Program-made: the position numbers and the translations under genes
In this document: positions 26,288-35,911 of the stretch, in pieces
How the letters are laid out: every line of letters begins with the position of its first letter
Numbering within the stretch: the first letter of the stretch is position 1
Notes under the pieces: model-generated
Databases searched by the model: none
What the model saw: only the letters and a program-made list of their open reading frames with translations
What the model was told of the DNA's origin: nothing
Assembly (NCBI GenBank): GCA_016713325.1
Contig: JADJPJ010000011.1
Span: forward strand, 248,001-312,000
Direction: 5' to 3'
Length of the DNA: 64,000 nucleotides
DNA from: Candidatus Flexifilum affinis
GTDB lineage: Bacteria > Chloroflexota > Anaerolineae > Aggregatilineales > Phototrophicaceae

Positions 26288-28518
26288 ATGATGAATCTGC
26301 TTTTTCTGGCACGTCGCTACATGGGCCAGCGGCGGACACGCGCTGTCCTCACCATCCTGGCGATTGTCTTCGGTACGGCAACCCTGTACGCCGCGAATAC
26401 CACGCCCGGCGCGGTTCAGGCTGCGGCGGAACGCACTGCTCTGGGAGAGGATGGCCTCACACTGACCATCGCCCAGGGGTTCACAGGTCAATCGGAGCCT
26501 CTTTCAGAATCGCAGGTGCCGGTACTGGAATCGCTGGCGGGCGTCGAGTCGGCCAGCTTCTCCGCGGAAGGGACCGAACGTGATAACACGATCAGCCTGA
26601 AGTTGGCGCCGGGCGCCTCCCTGACGGACGTGGCGCAGGCAGTGGAGTCGGCCATTGGTGACTACTCCGTGCTGGGCATTGACCCGCGCCGGTCGCTTCT
26701 TCAGAACCAGTTCTATCAGGTGCTGTTCAACTTCTTCGGCGGCATTTCTCTGTTGATCGGCAGCTTCCTGATCTATGTGACCATTCGGACCTCGGCAGCC
26801 GAGCGGCGACGCGAGTTGGGCATTCTGCGGGCCATCGGCGCCGATCAGGGGCAGGTGGTGCGGCTGTTCACTCTGGAGGCGCTGCTGCTGGCCGTCATCG
26901 GCACGATCGTGGGCATGATCGTGGGGCAGTTGTTCGCCATCGGCATGTTTCAGATGGTGTGGTCCGCCTCGTTCCAGATGTATGAACAGGAAGGCGGCGT
27001 GCCCCTGAACCTGCCGGCGCTCCTGGCCGCCGCGGCCATCGGCATTGCGGTTTCGCTGACCGCCGCCTACTTCCCGGCGCGCGCCGCCAGTCGCATCACA
27101 CCGATCGAGGCGATCCGGCAGGAGGCACCGGCCGTGACTCTGCGGGCCGCACGCTGGCGTATTCTCCTGGGACTCCTGGTGACCGTCGTCAGCATCCTGG
27201 TGCTGATCAGCGGGACGGCCTGGAGCGCTCTCGGCGGTCTGCTGCTCTTTATCAGTGCGGCGCTGTTGGCCCCGGCTCTGCTTCTGCCGGCGGTGGGGGC
27301 GCTCCGGCCAATCTTTACACGGCTCTTCCCTCGTCTGGCTGATCTCGTCTATGCGGGGATCCTGCGTCAGCCCTGGCGCGCGGCGACAACGCTATCGGTG
27401 CTGACCATCGGCTTTGCCCTGTGTGTGGGTGTGATGGGGCTGATCTCACAGACCGTCGCCGACACCGCCGAGCGCATCAACGCGCAGGACCCGGATCGCG
27501 ATCTGGCCCTGTACGGCATGGAGCAGGGCTTGCCGGATCGTGTTGCATTGTCCGTCGGTGAGCTGCCTGAAGCTGACGCCGTGGCCAGGGTTTATCATGT
27601 CACGGCCACAGCCGACGGGCAGCCAGTCCTGGTCGAAAGCGTGGACACGCGCCACGGCAACCGTCTGCGTTCATTCAATCGCCTGCTGAGCGGTGAAGAA
27701 CCCGATCCGCCCTACCTGGACAACGCCGCCGCGGACGCGATCGTCGATTCGCTGGCCGACGGGCGCCGCGCCATCATCTCGTATCGACTGAGCCAACTGA
27801 CAGGCGCGTCGGGTCGGCGAGCTCCGTCGTCCTCGACTCGCCTGGGGGACCGCGCTCCTACGAGGTGGTCGCCCTCTCAGACGATTTCTGGCCGGAGGCG
27901 AACGATCGGCTGGCCTATATCGCTGAGCCAACTCTGCTGGCCGATTTCCCGGAAGCAACGTTGTGGGCAATTTACGTCAGCCTGGCCGACATACGACAGG
28001 CCGCACCACTCACTGAACAGATCAGCACCTCGCTCTTCACGTCGGAAGCGCCGGTGTTCGTCAGCAACGAGGTGGCCTTCCGCGAGCGGATGATCGGCGA
28101 CACCGTTCGCGGCATGAGCGTCCTGTATGTTCTCGCCCTGATGGTCGCCGTGCCATCGGTGCTGGGCTTGCTCAACACGCTGGTGATCGCGGTGCTGGAA
28201 CGCACCCGTGAGATCGGGCTGGTGCGCGCCATCGGCGCCGACCGCCGGCAGATCCGTCGCATGGTGATCGTCGAGTCGCTCCTGCTGGGCACGATGGGGC
28301 TGCTCTTTGGCGGCGTGGTCGGTCTGGCCATCGCCTATGGGGTGAATGCCAGCCTGACCGCGCTTCAGTCGACGGGTGCGCCGGCGACCTTTGCCATCCC
28401 CGTCAACGGTCTGCTCATCCTGGGCGGGGGTGGGCTCCTGCTGTCCGCGCTGGCGGCCCTTCTGCCGGCCAATCGGGCGGCGCGCCTGGACGTGATCGGG
28501 GCGCTGCGCACCGAATAG
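26288..28518 (+). pseudogene. FtsX/MacB-like ABC permease, frameshifted
   Basis: Large permease of about 740 codons with an N-terminal membrane helix, periplasmic domain, and two FtsX blocks (RRRELGILRAIGADQGQV and RTREIGLVRAIGADRRQI). The frame breaks near 27812-27822. Dropping one G at 27811-27813 and one C at 27822 gives SQLTGASVGESVVLDSPGG, the normal FtsX-type text; a single missing base is the other option. Downstream sequence from EVVALSDDFW to the stop is intact. It is the membrane partner of the preceding ATPase. Either recent decay or a local sequence error. Confidence 0.8.
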
Positions 28519-28549
28519 GCAGCCGGGCAATCGAGGGTGGAACATGGTA

Positions 28550-28577
28550 CTCTAGTGGGCGTTCGCGTCCACTAGAG
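28550..28577 (+). other. Stem-loop with TTCG tetraloop
   Basis: CTCTAGTGG and CCACTAGAG pair, and the inner bases extend the stem to 12 pairs (one G-T) closed by a TTCG loop. It lies between the FtsX-like permease and the enoyl-CoA hydratase, 20 bp before the latter's ATG. No T-run follows, so it may act as an RNA end stabiliser or weak terminator. Confidence 0.55.
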
Positions 28578-28597
28578 GTCCGCCACCGAGCCGCCCC

Positions 28598-29383
28598 ATG
28601 ACCATCTCCACGCTTTTGCAGGCACACGACCTGGAAAACCCCGGCATCGCCGTGCTGACCTTCAACCGGCCGGAGGCGCATAACGCGCTGACCACCGAAA
28701 CCATGATTGCCTTCGCCGAGGCCGTCGACTCTCTCGCGGCCCAGGACGGGCTGTGCGCGGTCATCCTCACGGGCGCCGGCGAAAAAGCCTTCTGCAGCGG
28801 CGCCGACATTGCCGAAATGGCCGCTTTGACCAGCGAGGCCGACGCTATCGACATGATCACGCGCATGGGCGAGGCTCTGATCAAGCTGGAACGCCTTCCG
28901 GTGCCGGTGATCGCCGCCATCAACGGGCACGCTCTGGGTGGCGGCGCCGAGATCGCCATGGCCTGTGATCTGCGCATCATCGACGCGGGAGCGCGCCTGG
29001 GCTTCGTGCAGATCCGCCGCGGACTGATTCCGGGGTGGGGCGGCGGCCAGCGTCTGCTGCGACAGGTCGGTTACGGCCGCGCCATCGACATCCTCCTGCG
29101 CGGCCAGGTGCTGAACGCGGATGAGCTGGTGGCGCTCGGGCTGGCAACCGAAATCGCGACCCACGGCCAGGCGCTGATCAGCGCGGTGCTGCGGGCGCGG
29201 GAGATCGCCGCTCAGGATGCCGAGGCGGTCCGGGCGATGAAGGTGCTGCTTCAGGCCGGATTGAACCATCCGTATCACGACGCCTTGATGATGGAGCGGG
29301 CACTCTTTCCGCCGCTGTGGGCCGGGGAGACGCGCCTGAGCAGTATGCGCAGCTTTCTCAAGGAGAAAGGCACACGCGAATGA
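28598..29383 (+). CDS. Enoyl-CoA hydratase/isomerase family protein
   Basis: Crotonase-fold enzyme of 261 aa. The oxyanion-hole and substrate regions are clear: FNRPEAHNALTTETM, FCSGADIAEMAAL, and NGHALGGGAEIAMACDLRI. The GLIPGWGGGQRLLR segment is where the second catalytic glutamate of hydratases normally lies; here the exact position is not certain. It probably adds water to an enoyl-CoA in fatty-acid or amino-acid breakdown. Its stop overlaps the start of a methyltransferase gene by 4 bp. Confidence 0.92.
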   Translation: MTISTLLQAHDLENPGIAVLTFNRPEAHNALTTETMIAFAEAVDSLAAQDGLCAVILTGAGEKAFCSGADIAEMAALTSEADAIDMITRMGEALIKLERLPVPVIAAINGHALGGGAEIAMACDLRIIDAGARLGFVQIRRGLIPGWGGGQRLLRQVGYGRAIDILLRGQVLNADELVALGLATEIATHGQALISAVLRAREIAAQDAEAVRAMKVLLQAGLNHPYHDALMMERALFPPLWAGETRLSSMRSFLKEKGTRE

Positions 29384-30141
29384 CCGACTTCTATCGCACG
29401 ATTGCCCGGTATTACGACTCCGAGCATCACGACAAGACCGAAGACCTGCCCCTGTATGAGGAGATTGCCGAGCAGACCGGCAGCCCCATCCTGATCGTCG
29501 GGAGCGGCACCGGGCGCGTGCTGCTGCACCTGGCCGACGCCGGCCATGAGGTCTGCGGGATCGAGCGGGAGGCGGCCATGCGCGAACGCGCAGAGGCCAA
29601 ACGGGCGGCGCTGCCGTATCTGCATGCGCGGACGACAATTCTTGGCGGGGATGTGATGACCGTCAAGCTGGACCGGGCGTTCAAACTGGCCATCCTGCCC
29701 TACAACACCTTCATGCACTTCCTGACGCTGGAGTCGCAGCAAGCGCTCCTCCAACGGCTGCGCGGTTGGCTGGAACCGGGCGGCACATTGATCATCGACT
29801 TGCCCAACGCTGGCGATGCCTTCGCCGGCATGGATACCGACTCGCTTACGCTGGAGCGGACGTTCATCGACGTCGACACGGGTCGGCTGGTCATGCAGCA
29901 GAGCGTCAGCCGCCTGGATCGGACAGCGCAGATCATGGACGTGACCTGGATTTACGATGCCGTCGGCGAGGATGGTGTGCTGCACCGTACCGTGGCGCCG
30001 ACGCGCATCCACTACTATTTCCGCAACGAGATTCAACTGCTGCTCGAATCCTGCGGATTCAGCCTCAGTGCTGTCTACGGTGATTTTGACGAGTCGCCCT
30101 ACGAAGACGGCGCGCCGCGAATGATCGTGATCGCCGAATAG
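29380..30141 (+). CDS. Class I SAM-dependent methyltransferase
   Basis: Protein of 253 aa with motif I ILIVGSGTGRVLLHLAD, the acidic IERE of the next strand, and a post-I stretch LAILPYNTFMHF. The fold is that of small-molecule methyltransferases; the acceptor is unknown. The start is the ATG that overlaps the stop of the enoyl-CoA hydratase, which argues for co-translation. It is convergent with the hydrolase-fold protein at 30152. Confidence 0.9.
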   Translation: MTDFYRTIARYYDSEHHDKTEDLPLYEEIAEQTGSPILIVGSGTGRVLLHLADAGHEVCGIEREAAMRERAEAKRAALPYLHARTTILGGDVMTVKLDRAFKLAILPYNTFMHFLTLESQQALLQRLRGWLEPGGTLIIDLPNAGDAFAGMDTDSLTLERTFIDVDTGRLVMQQSVSRLDRTAQIMDVTWIYDAVGEDGVLHRTVAPTRIHYYFRNEIQLLLESCGFSLSAVYGDFDESPYEDGAPRMIVIAE

Positions 30142-30151
30142 GGCGGATACG

Positions 30152-31288
30152 CTAACTCGGCGATGCACGCAGCGAGGCCAGCAGGTCGAAGGCCGCGTCG
30201 ATCTGCGTCGACGTCATCTCATGCTCGGCGCCGGTGACTACTTCTGCGAACCAGACCGGCGTTCCCCGATCTCGCATGGCTGTCAAGAATTCAAGCGCCA
30301 CTTGCGGATAGTTGATGCCATCGAGGGCGTCGTTTTCGCCCACCACCACCGCGTAACGCGACAGGCTGTCGAGGGTTTGCAGGGGATAGTAGTCGGCCGC
30401 GCCGAGCACGATGCCAGGGAATACCGCCTGGCTGTGCGCGCCGATAAAGGCGGCCAGGCTGGCGCCCCAGCCAAACCCGGAGACCGTCACTGACCGATCG
30501 TCGATCGGGTAGTAAGCCCACACCGCGCTGAGCATCTCGAATACGTCGTCTCCGTAGAACTGGTAGCCCTCGTACAGCATCATCGTCGAACGGTGGTCCC
30601 AGGCGGCCGCGACGAGGAGCACCCCTTCCTCGGCGGCGCGAGTGGCGTAAGGCTGCATCATTGCCAGACCTTCGCTCATCCAGTCGTGAATCAAAACGAG
30701 GAGCGGCCAGCCATCCGGTGGCGCCTTCCCCGTAGGTTCGAGCACGTAGAAGTTGCTGAATGGCACTGTCATGCCGACCCAGAAGTTGCCGGTGAGTTCT
30801 TCGGGGGCGGCGCTCTCTATCGGGAACTGTTTGGGATTGGCCAGCCGGCTGATGAAACCGATGGTGTCGGCCGCCTGCTGAAGAGGGGTCGCCAGCGAGT
30901 TGAGCAGCAGCCAGGCGATCACGACGACGAGACTGAGGAAGACGATGCTCACCAACAGCACTGGCAGAAATGCCACTGATCCCTTTTTCGCTGATTCGGT
31001 TGCGGTTTGCCGCGCCCGGGGGGCAGGGCCGGACTTGCCGGTCTTCACTGCCGGGTTGGTGGTGCTGGCGCGGGCGGGATCAGCACCGGATGCGGCCTTC
31101 TGCGCGCGGCGGATCTGCGTGACGGCCTGCTGCGCCTTGTCCCGCAGCGCCTGCTCCTGGTCGGCGTCGTGGATGGCCCACAACGCCTTGATGTAAGCCG
31201 CGTTGCCGGTGGCCGCCGCGCGGCGAATGCCCTCCTCACGCTTGGCCGGGTTGTCTGAGTTCAGCAACGCATGGATTTGTTCCTCCAT
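30152..31288 (-). CDS. Membrane-anchored alpha/beta-hydrolase-fold protein lacking the nucleophile Ser
   Basis: Protein of 378 aa: an N-terminal helical, HEAT-like part, a membrane helix (about 105-130), then an alpha/beta-hydrolase fold resembling dienelactone hydrolases. The nucleophile elbow is VSGFGWGAS, so the central Ser of GxSxG is Gly. GENDALDG and GAEHEM keep possible Asp and His positions. It is therefore likely a pseudoenzyme or uses another mechanism. The upstream neighbour on the same strand is the M64 peptidase, 36 bp away. Confidence 0.72.
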   Translation of the reverse strand: MEEQIHALLNSDNPAKREEGIRRAAATGNAAYIKALWAIHDADQEQALRDKAQQAVTQIRRAQKAASGADPARASTTNPAVKTGKSGPAPRARQTATESAKKGSVAFLPVLLVSIVFLSLVVVIAWLLLNSLATPLQQAADTIGFISRLANPKQFPIESAAPEELTGNFWVGMTVPFSNFYVLEPTGKAPPDGWPLLVLIHDWMSEGLAMMQPYATRAAEEGVLLVAAAWDHRSTMMLYEGYQFYGDDVFEMLSAVWAYYPIDDRSVTVSGFGWGASLAAFIGAHSQAVFPGIVLGAADYYPLQTLDSLSRYAVVVGENDALDGINYPQVALEFLTAMRDRGTPVWFAEVVTGAEHEMTSTQIDAAFDLLASLRASPS

Positions 31289-31324
31289 CTTCCGCCCCCT
31301 GTGATGAATGTCGTCAATGTCGCG

Positions 31325-33571
31325 CTATGGCATCGGTTCTCCGGTCTGTCCAAAGTTTGCCGCCAGCAGCGAGAAATCCTGGATCGTGATGGCGCCGTCC
31401 ATATTGAAGTCCGTGTCATAATTGAAGTTCTGCTGCCCGGTTGCCGAACCAAAAGCGGCGGCCAGCAGTGAGAAGTCCTGGATATTGATGGTGTCGTCGA
31501 AATTGGCGTCACCCTCGCGCAGGATTGGCGTGACGAACGCGTTAGTCCCCTCGATGATGGTGATGTCCAGGGTAGCGGCGAGGGTATGGTTTCCTTTGAC
31601 CCACAACGTGTAACTCCCGATGCTGAGCGAGGACAGCGTGAAGCTGCCGCTGCTGTCGGCGATGTGGACATACGGTGTGGCGGGGCCGGTATCACCTTCT
31701 GGCAGGAGAGCGGCGAGTAGTGTGATTTCGTAGCTGCTGTCAGGCGCGGCAGGCCGGCCCTCCAACAAGAGCTGCACCTCGGCGTCGATACAGGGTGAAT
31801 CATCCACGGTGATCGACCATGATGTGCTGGTCACAATCCCTGCCCGCGACGAGTCGTGTATCAGGGGAGAGGTATCGGTGACTTCCAGCGTCAGCGTGTG
31901 CATTCCCAATGGAGGGAGGCTCTTGACGTAGCCGACCCTTACACCGCTCGGCGCCGTGTAATACTCCCCGAAGACATGTACGCCATCCCACAGCCAGCGG
32001 TAGCGCAGAACGTCTTCTCCGGCCGGACCGACGAGCTGAGCGCCAAATTCCTGGGAGTCACACTGCGCAATGGTGACCTCCGCACTGGGGGGCGTCCTGG
32101 TGCCTGGCTCGATGTTGCTGATTCCTGGTTGGGCCGGCTGCCCCCAGCCGCCATCGTACAGCCGGAGAATGTAGGCTTCGCCCGCCACCGCACAAAGCGG
32201 CGTGCCCAGCGTGCGCATCAGGCAGTTGTAGCCAGGGCGGTACATGCCTGACGTCAGATAACGCGCCCCTTGAAATAATCCGATGTCATCGAGATAGGGG
32301 CTTGTTGGCGGAGTCACCACCGGCGTCGACGGCTCGATCCAGCGCGTCCACTTAATCGATTCACGGACCGTCTGGTTGGTCACGTTCGGTTCGCAGTCGT
32401 TGTAAACGTTGGCGTCGGTGTCGCTGCACGCCGGATATCCGGGGTAGGCGGATTCGTATTCGTCGGCCAGACCGGCAAAGGTATGGCCATACTCATGCTG
32501 CGCGATTTGTACGGAGAGTGAATGCGCCGAGACCACCGAGAATGCCCCGCCTGAACCGCCGTAGGTCGGGTCATTGACCAGGACGATGATCTCATTCCAG
32601 TTGGGCGCACTGGCCGCGGCCGCCAGCACCTTGGCGTAGTTGGTCACCAGCAACCGGTGGATGTTGAAGGCGCAGTAAGTCGAATCGAAGGCTGTGGCGA
32701 CGAAAGTCCCGGCCAGCGGGTCGGAACTTGCGCCGCTGTCGCGGCAGCAGGTGGGCTGGGTGGGATTGGCATTGTTGCAGGTCGGGTTGTACGGCGGGTG
32801 ATCGGCCCCCGACTGCGGAGACGCCGTGAAGAGCGAGGTCAGTTTGACGAAATTCCGGTAGTCGGAATAGGGCGAGATGTTGAAGAACTGGCTGGCGAAG
32901 TCGGCAACATGGGATTCGAATAAAGTCTGCTGCGCCGCCGTGTAGCCATCGCCCATGAGCAGCAGATCGACCCGGTTGGCGCTGGGCCCGCTGTCCTGCA
33001 GCCCCGCCTGGCGGCTGATCGCCTGGGAATGGAGGGGAAGCGAGCTGTCCGCGGCAAGCGCACTCAGATCGAAGCGCTGCGTCCCGGCAATCGCCTCGCC
33101 CTGGATCACGAGGGTGGTTTCGGGAAGGACGGGCACGCGCACGACAAGGGCCGGCAGCCCCGCGGGAAGCCACTGCCCATCGATCGGGCTGTTCTCGCCT
33201 TCGCCGTGGAACTCGGCGCGCACCCACTGCGGGATGGCCGCTGCTGATTCGAAGACCGTTCTGCCTCGCTCATCGGCAAGCGCCACGCGGACCAGAGTGT
33301 CGGCGCGATCCACGCTTTCGGCCGGCGCCGGGGCGTCGAAGAACGACGAATCGACCTCGACCAGGCGGTAGAAAACGGGTTCGAAAGCGCCCTCATCACG
33401 CTGCTGAAAGACGACATAATGCGCCGGGACTTGATCCAGGTTCAGGGACGCAAAAGTCTGGCGAAGGGGTTCCTGATCCGGAGGGAAAGGAGCCGAGCGG
33501 CTCTGCGTGCCGGGGAGTACGAGGGTGCTGAGCAGGACGATGTATGAGAACAGCCGGCGCGATAGTGGCAT
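31325..33571 (-). CDS. Secreted M64-family metallopeptidase with dockerin-like C-terminus
   Basis: Extracellular peptidase of 748 aa. A signal peptide is followed by a beta-rich N-terminal part, then the M64 domain with LLLMGDGYT and the zinc site HEYGHTFAGLADEYE (359-363 onward; third ligand the Asp). A beta-sandwich region follows. The last 60 residues form two dockerin-type repeats (GDANFDDTINIQDFSLLAAAF and FNMDGAITIQDFSLLAANF), with calcium-loop aspartates. M64 includes IgA peptidases, but the target here is unknown. No cohesin gene is in the window. Confidence 0.88.
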   Translation of the reverse strand: MPLSRRLFSYIVLLSTLVLPGTQSRSAPFPPDQEPLRQTFASLNLDQVPAHYVVFQQRDEGAFEPVFYRLVEVDSSFFDAPAPAESVDRADTLVRVALADERGRTVFESAAAIPQWVRAEFHGEGENSPIDGQWLPAGLPALVVRVPVLPETTLVIQGEAIAGTQRFDLSALAADSSLPLHSQAISRQAGLQDSGPSANRVDLLLMGDGYTAAQQTLFESHVADFASQFFNISPYSDYRNFVKLTSLFTASPQSGADHPPYNPTCNNANPTQPTCCRDSGASSDPLAGTFVATAFDSTYCAFNIHRLLVTNYAKVLAAAASAPNWNEIIVLVNDPTYGGSGGAFSVVSAHSLSVQIAQHEYGHTFAGLADEYESAYPGYPACSDTDANVYNDCEPNVTNQTVRESIKWTRWIEPSTPVVTPPTSPYLDDIGLFQGARYLTSGMYRPGYNCLMRTLGTPLCAVAGEAYILRLYDGGWGQPAQPGISNIEPGTRTPPSAEVTIAQCDSQEFGAQLVGPAGEDVLRYRWLWDGVHVFGEYYTAPSGVRVGYVKSLPPLGMHTLTLEVTDTSPLIHDSSRAGIVTSTSWSITVDDSPCIDAEVQLLLEGRPAAPDSSYEITLLAALLPEGDTGPATPYVHIADSSGSFTLSSLSIGSYTLWVKGNHTLAATLDITIIEGTNAFVTPILREGDANFDDTINIQDFSLLAAAFGSATGQQNFNYDTDFNMDGAITIQDFSLLAANFGQTGEPMP

Positions 33572-33718
33572 GATGTTGACGGCTATGAGGCCTCCGAGTA
33601 TGAGTCTGTCTCAACTATTGTATCTGCGACTCACTTCCTCGATCATTATGGTTCTGTTCGTCGATCCGCGCATCCTCGCCGCCTGACGGGCTCCCGAGTT
33701 GTGTAAAAAGAGGAACGA

Positions 33719-34528
33719 TTGGCCATTCTCACAAGATGTCTCATGGTGTTCGGCGCGCTGCTGCTGGCCGCCGCCTGCGATCAGGTGCCGCCGACCCCTA
33801 CGCCGACGCGGGCGCTGAGCGGCCCGACGCTGGAAGCCAGTCCGATTGTCCTGCCCCTGATTCCGACCGTGCCGCCGCTGGATGTCGGTCAAAGCGATTT
33901 GACGGCCGCGTCACTGCCACGTGGGGCTGAACTGCCGCCGCTGGAGCAGGGCACGCGCATCCCCGGCGCCATCAGCCAGTCGATCGTCATCACACTGGCC
34001 AGCGGCGCGCAGCACCCCGGCGAACTCTACCCACCCTCCGCAGGTGGGATTCATCCGGGAGTTCTTCTCCTGGGAAGCACGGTCAGCGGTTGGGGAGACC
34101 TGCCTGCACTGCTGCGCGATGCCGGCATGACTGCCCTGGTGACCGACGTGCCAGCCGGAGCGACAACCGGCGACTTCAATTCGCTGCTGACCTCGCTGGG
34201 CGAAACCAGCGATCCGGGTCATCTGGCGGTGGTGGGCCTTGGCCTCGGCGCGGATGCCGCCCTGGTCGGCTGCGCGGCGGCACAACGCTGCGACGCGGCG
34301 GTGCTGATCCGTCCGGGCAGCGATCTCCTGATCAACGCCATGCCGACGTATAACCCGCGCCCCTTGCTGATCGCGGTGCGTCAGGATGATGCCGACGAGG
34401 GCGCGCTGGCGCAGTCTCTCCTCGATGCGGCGGATGGCGATGCGGCGCTGCTCCCCTTCGCCGGGGACATGCCGGACTCCACCCGGATGGCGGAGATCAT
34501 CACCTGGCTGATCAGCCAGCTCGCCTAA
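33719..34528 (+). CDS. Lipoprotein with degenerate alpha/beta-hydrolase fold
   Basis: Protein of 269 aa starting at TTG, with an AGGAA site a few bases upstream. The signal peptide ends in a lipobox LLAAAC, so it should be lipid-anchored. A short Pro/Thr linker follows (DQVPPTPTPTRALSG). The fold resembles an alpha/beta hydrolase with VVGLGLGADAAL in place of GxSxG, and no clear catalytic His near the end. It is thus another nucleophile-less hydrolase-like protein, 2.4 kb from the first. An inactive binding role is plausible. Confidence 0.7.
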   Translation: MAILTRCLMVFGALLLAAACDQVPPTPTPTRALSGPTLEASPIVLPLIPTVPPLDVGQSDLTAASLPRGAELPPLEQGTRIPGAISQSIVITLASGAQHPGELYPPSAGGIHPGVLLLGSTVSGWGDLPALLRDAGMTALVTDVPAGATTGDFNSLLTSLGETSDPGHLAVVGLGLGADAALVGCAAAQRCDAAVLIRPGSDLLINAMPTYNPRPLLIAVRQDDADEGALAQSLLDAADGDAALLPFAGDMPDSTRMAEIITWLISQLA

Positions 34529-35796
34529 TTGAGCAGCACGGGCTGGAGCCACCCCAGATCGCGCCGGTAGAAGCCGTCGAGGATTAGTTGGAACAATAGG
34601 CCAGAACTTCGCAGGCGGCCATTTTCGTCCGGGTCATCACCAGGCAGGGGGCCGCGCAGCACGAGGAGTGTCACGGCGCGGTCGGCCTCAGTCACGGCGA
34701 TGACCTGGGTTGGTTCAACGGTCCCGCCGCGCTCGGCGATCAAGTCCGCCCACGTGGCGTCGCGGAAGGCTGATCGAGCCCGCTGGAGCCGCGCGTCGAG
34801 AACCCCGGCGGCGATCTGGGCGACCTCTTCATTGCGGTAGACCAGCGCGATCAGGACCATTTCGGAGTCGGCATCGGCGGCGTCGGCGAAGGCGACCAGA
34901 TTGTAGACGGGCAGGTTGTCGATGCCGCCGCGCAGGCCGTCCTGATACTCGCGTACCTCCTCCTCGGATGGCACAGCCGACATGCCATCCAGCGACAGCG
35001 CCAGGAAATCATCCGGGCGGGCAAACTGCACCGCGCGCAGATGATGACCGCCGTCGAGCGCCGCCAGAGCCGCGACGACCAGCGGGTTGTCGGCATAGCT
35101 GGCCCCGTCTGCGCCTGCGTTCAGCGCGGCATTGAGGGTCACATCGCTGCCGGAACCCACCAGCACATCGTTCGCCAGAGCGCGCGGAAAGCGCCGGCCC
35201 AGATCGCCGCCGAAGACATCGGCAGGCTGGCGGTTGGCGAAGTCGACGTTCATGCCCGTGTCGCAGCCATCCGGCGAGCACCAGCGGGGGATGCCGTTCA
35301 CGTCCTCTTCCACGAAGTCGCGGGCCAGGTGTGCGGCGCGGATGGCCGCCAGATCGAAGCTGCCGCGCAGAATAAGCCCCTCATCGGGCGGGAGCCCCAA
35401 GCCCAGGCTCTGATTGATGTCGAAGAAATCGATTCCCAGGACGTCCGGCATGTCGTCAAATTGCATGAAATAGTTCATCTGCATGCCTGTAGACGGCATG
35501 GCGGCGATCCAACTGCTGGTCATCTCGTCGTCGGCCATGAAGGCGGCGAAATCGTCCGGCGTCGTCAGACCGCGCGCGGCTTCGGCGGCGCGGTAGTCGG
35601 CGAAGGTCAGCCAGCTTCGTGCCGCGCCATCATCAGGCACGAACTGGAGCGCCGCGGCCAGCGGTTCTGATCCGGCGAATGGGGCATCATCCTGCGCCGC
35701 GGACAAGAAGGTGTGCAACGCCAATACCAGCACTGCGCTCGCGGTGAAGAGATGGCGCAGGATGCGCATGGGCTGTATGGTCCATTGTTGACTCAT
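34525..35796 (-). CDS. Secreted protein of unknown function (423 aa)
   Basis: Start chosen at ATG 35796, giving MSQQWTIQPMRILRHLFTAS and a signal peptide ending at SAAQDD; an ATG at 35769 is an alternative. The mature part is soluble and acidic with repeated segments such as EPLAAALQFVPDDGAARSWL and a region with FFDINQSLGLGLPPDEGL. No catalytic motif or family was recognised. It is convergent with the lipoprotein gene (4 bp overlap of stops) and divergent from the repeat lipoprotein. Confidence 0.75.
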   Translation of the reverse strand: MSQQWTIQPMRILRHLFTASAVLVLALHTFLSAAQDDAPFAGSEPLAAALQFVPDDGAARSWLTFADYRAAEAARGLTTPDDFAAFMADDEMTSSWIAAMPSTGMQMNYFMQFDDMPDVLGIDFFDINQSLGLGLPPDEGLILRGSFDLAAIRAAHLARDFVEEDVNGIPRWCSPDGCDTGMNVDFANRQPADVFGGDLGRRFPRALANDVLVGSGSDVTLNAALNAGADGASYADNPLVVAALAALDGGHHLRAVQFARPDDFLALSLDGMSAVPSEEEVREYQDGLRGGIDNLPVYNLVAFADAADADSEMVLIALVYRNEEVAQIAAGVLDARLQRARSAFRDATWADLIAERGGTVEPTQVIAVTEADRAVTLLVLRGPLPGDDPDENGRLRSSGLLFQLILDGFYRRDLGWLQPVLLN

Positions 35797-35841
35797 GACC
35801 GACTCCGAAGCTCCGTTTTTCGCGCTGTCCGCAGAGCAGAC

Positions 35842-35847
35842 TATAAT
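35842..35847 (+). promoter_or_regulatory. Candidate -10 box for the repeat lipoprotein gene
   Basis: A perfect TATAAT lies 64 bp before the ATG at 35912, in the 115-bp divergent gap. No good -35 box sits 17 bases upstream, so this is only a candidate. Confidence 0.4.
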
Positions 35848-35911
35848 GAGGACACTATACTCATGAAAGCTCCCTTCGACAACCGGTGCGAGTGAGAAAA
35901 GGCGGCTGCAA

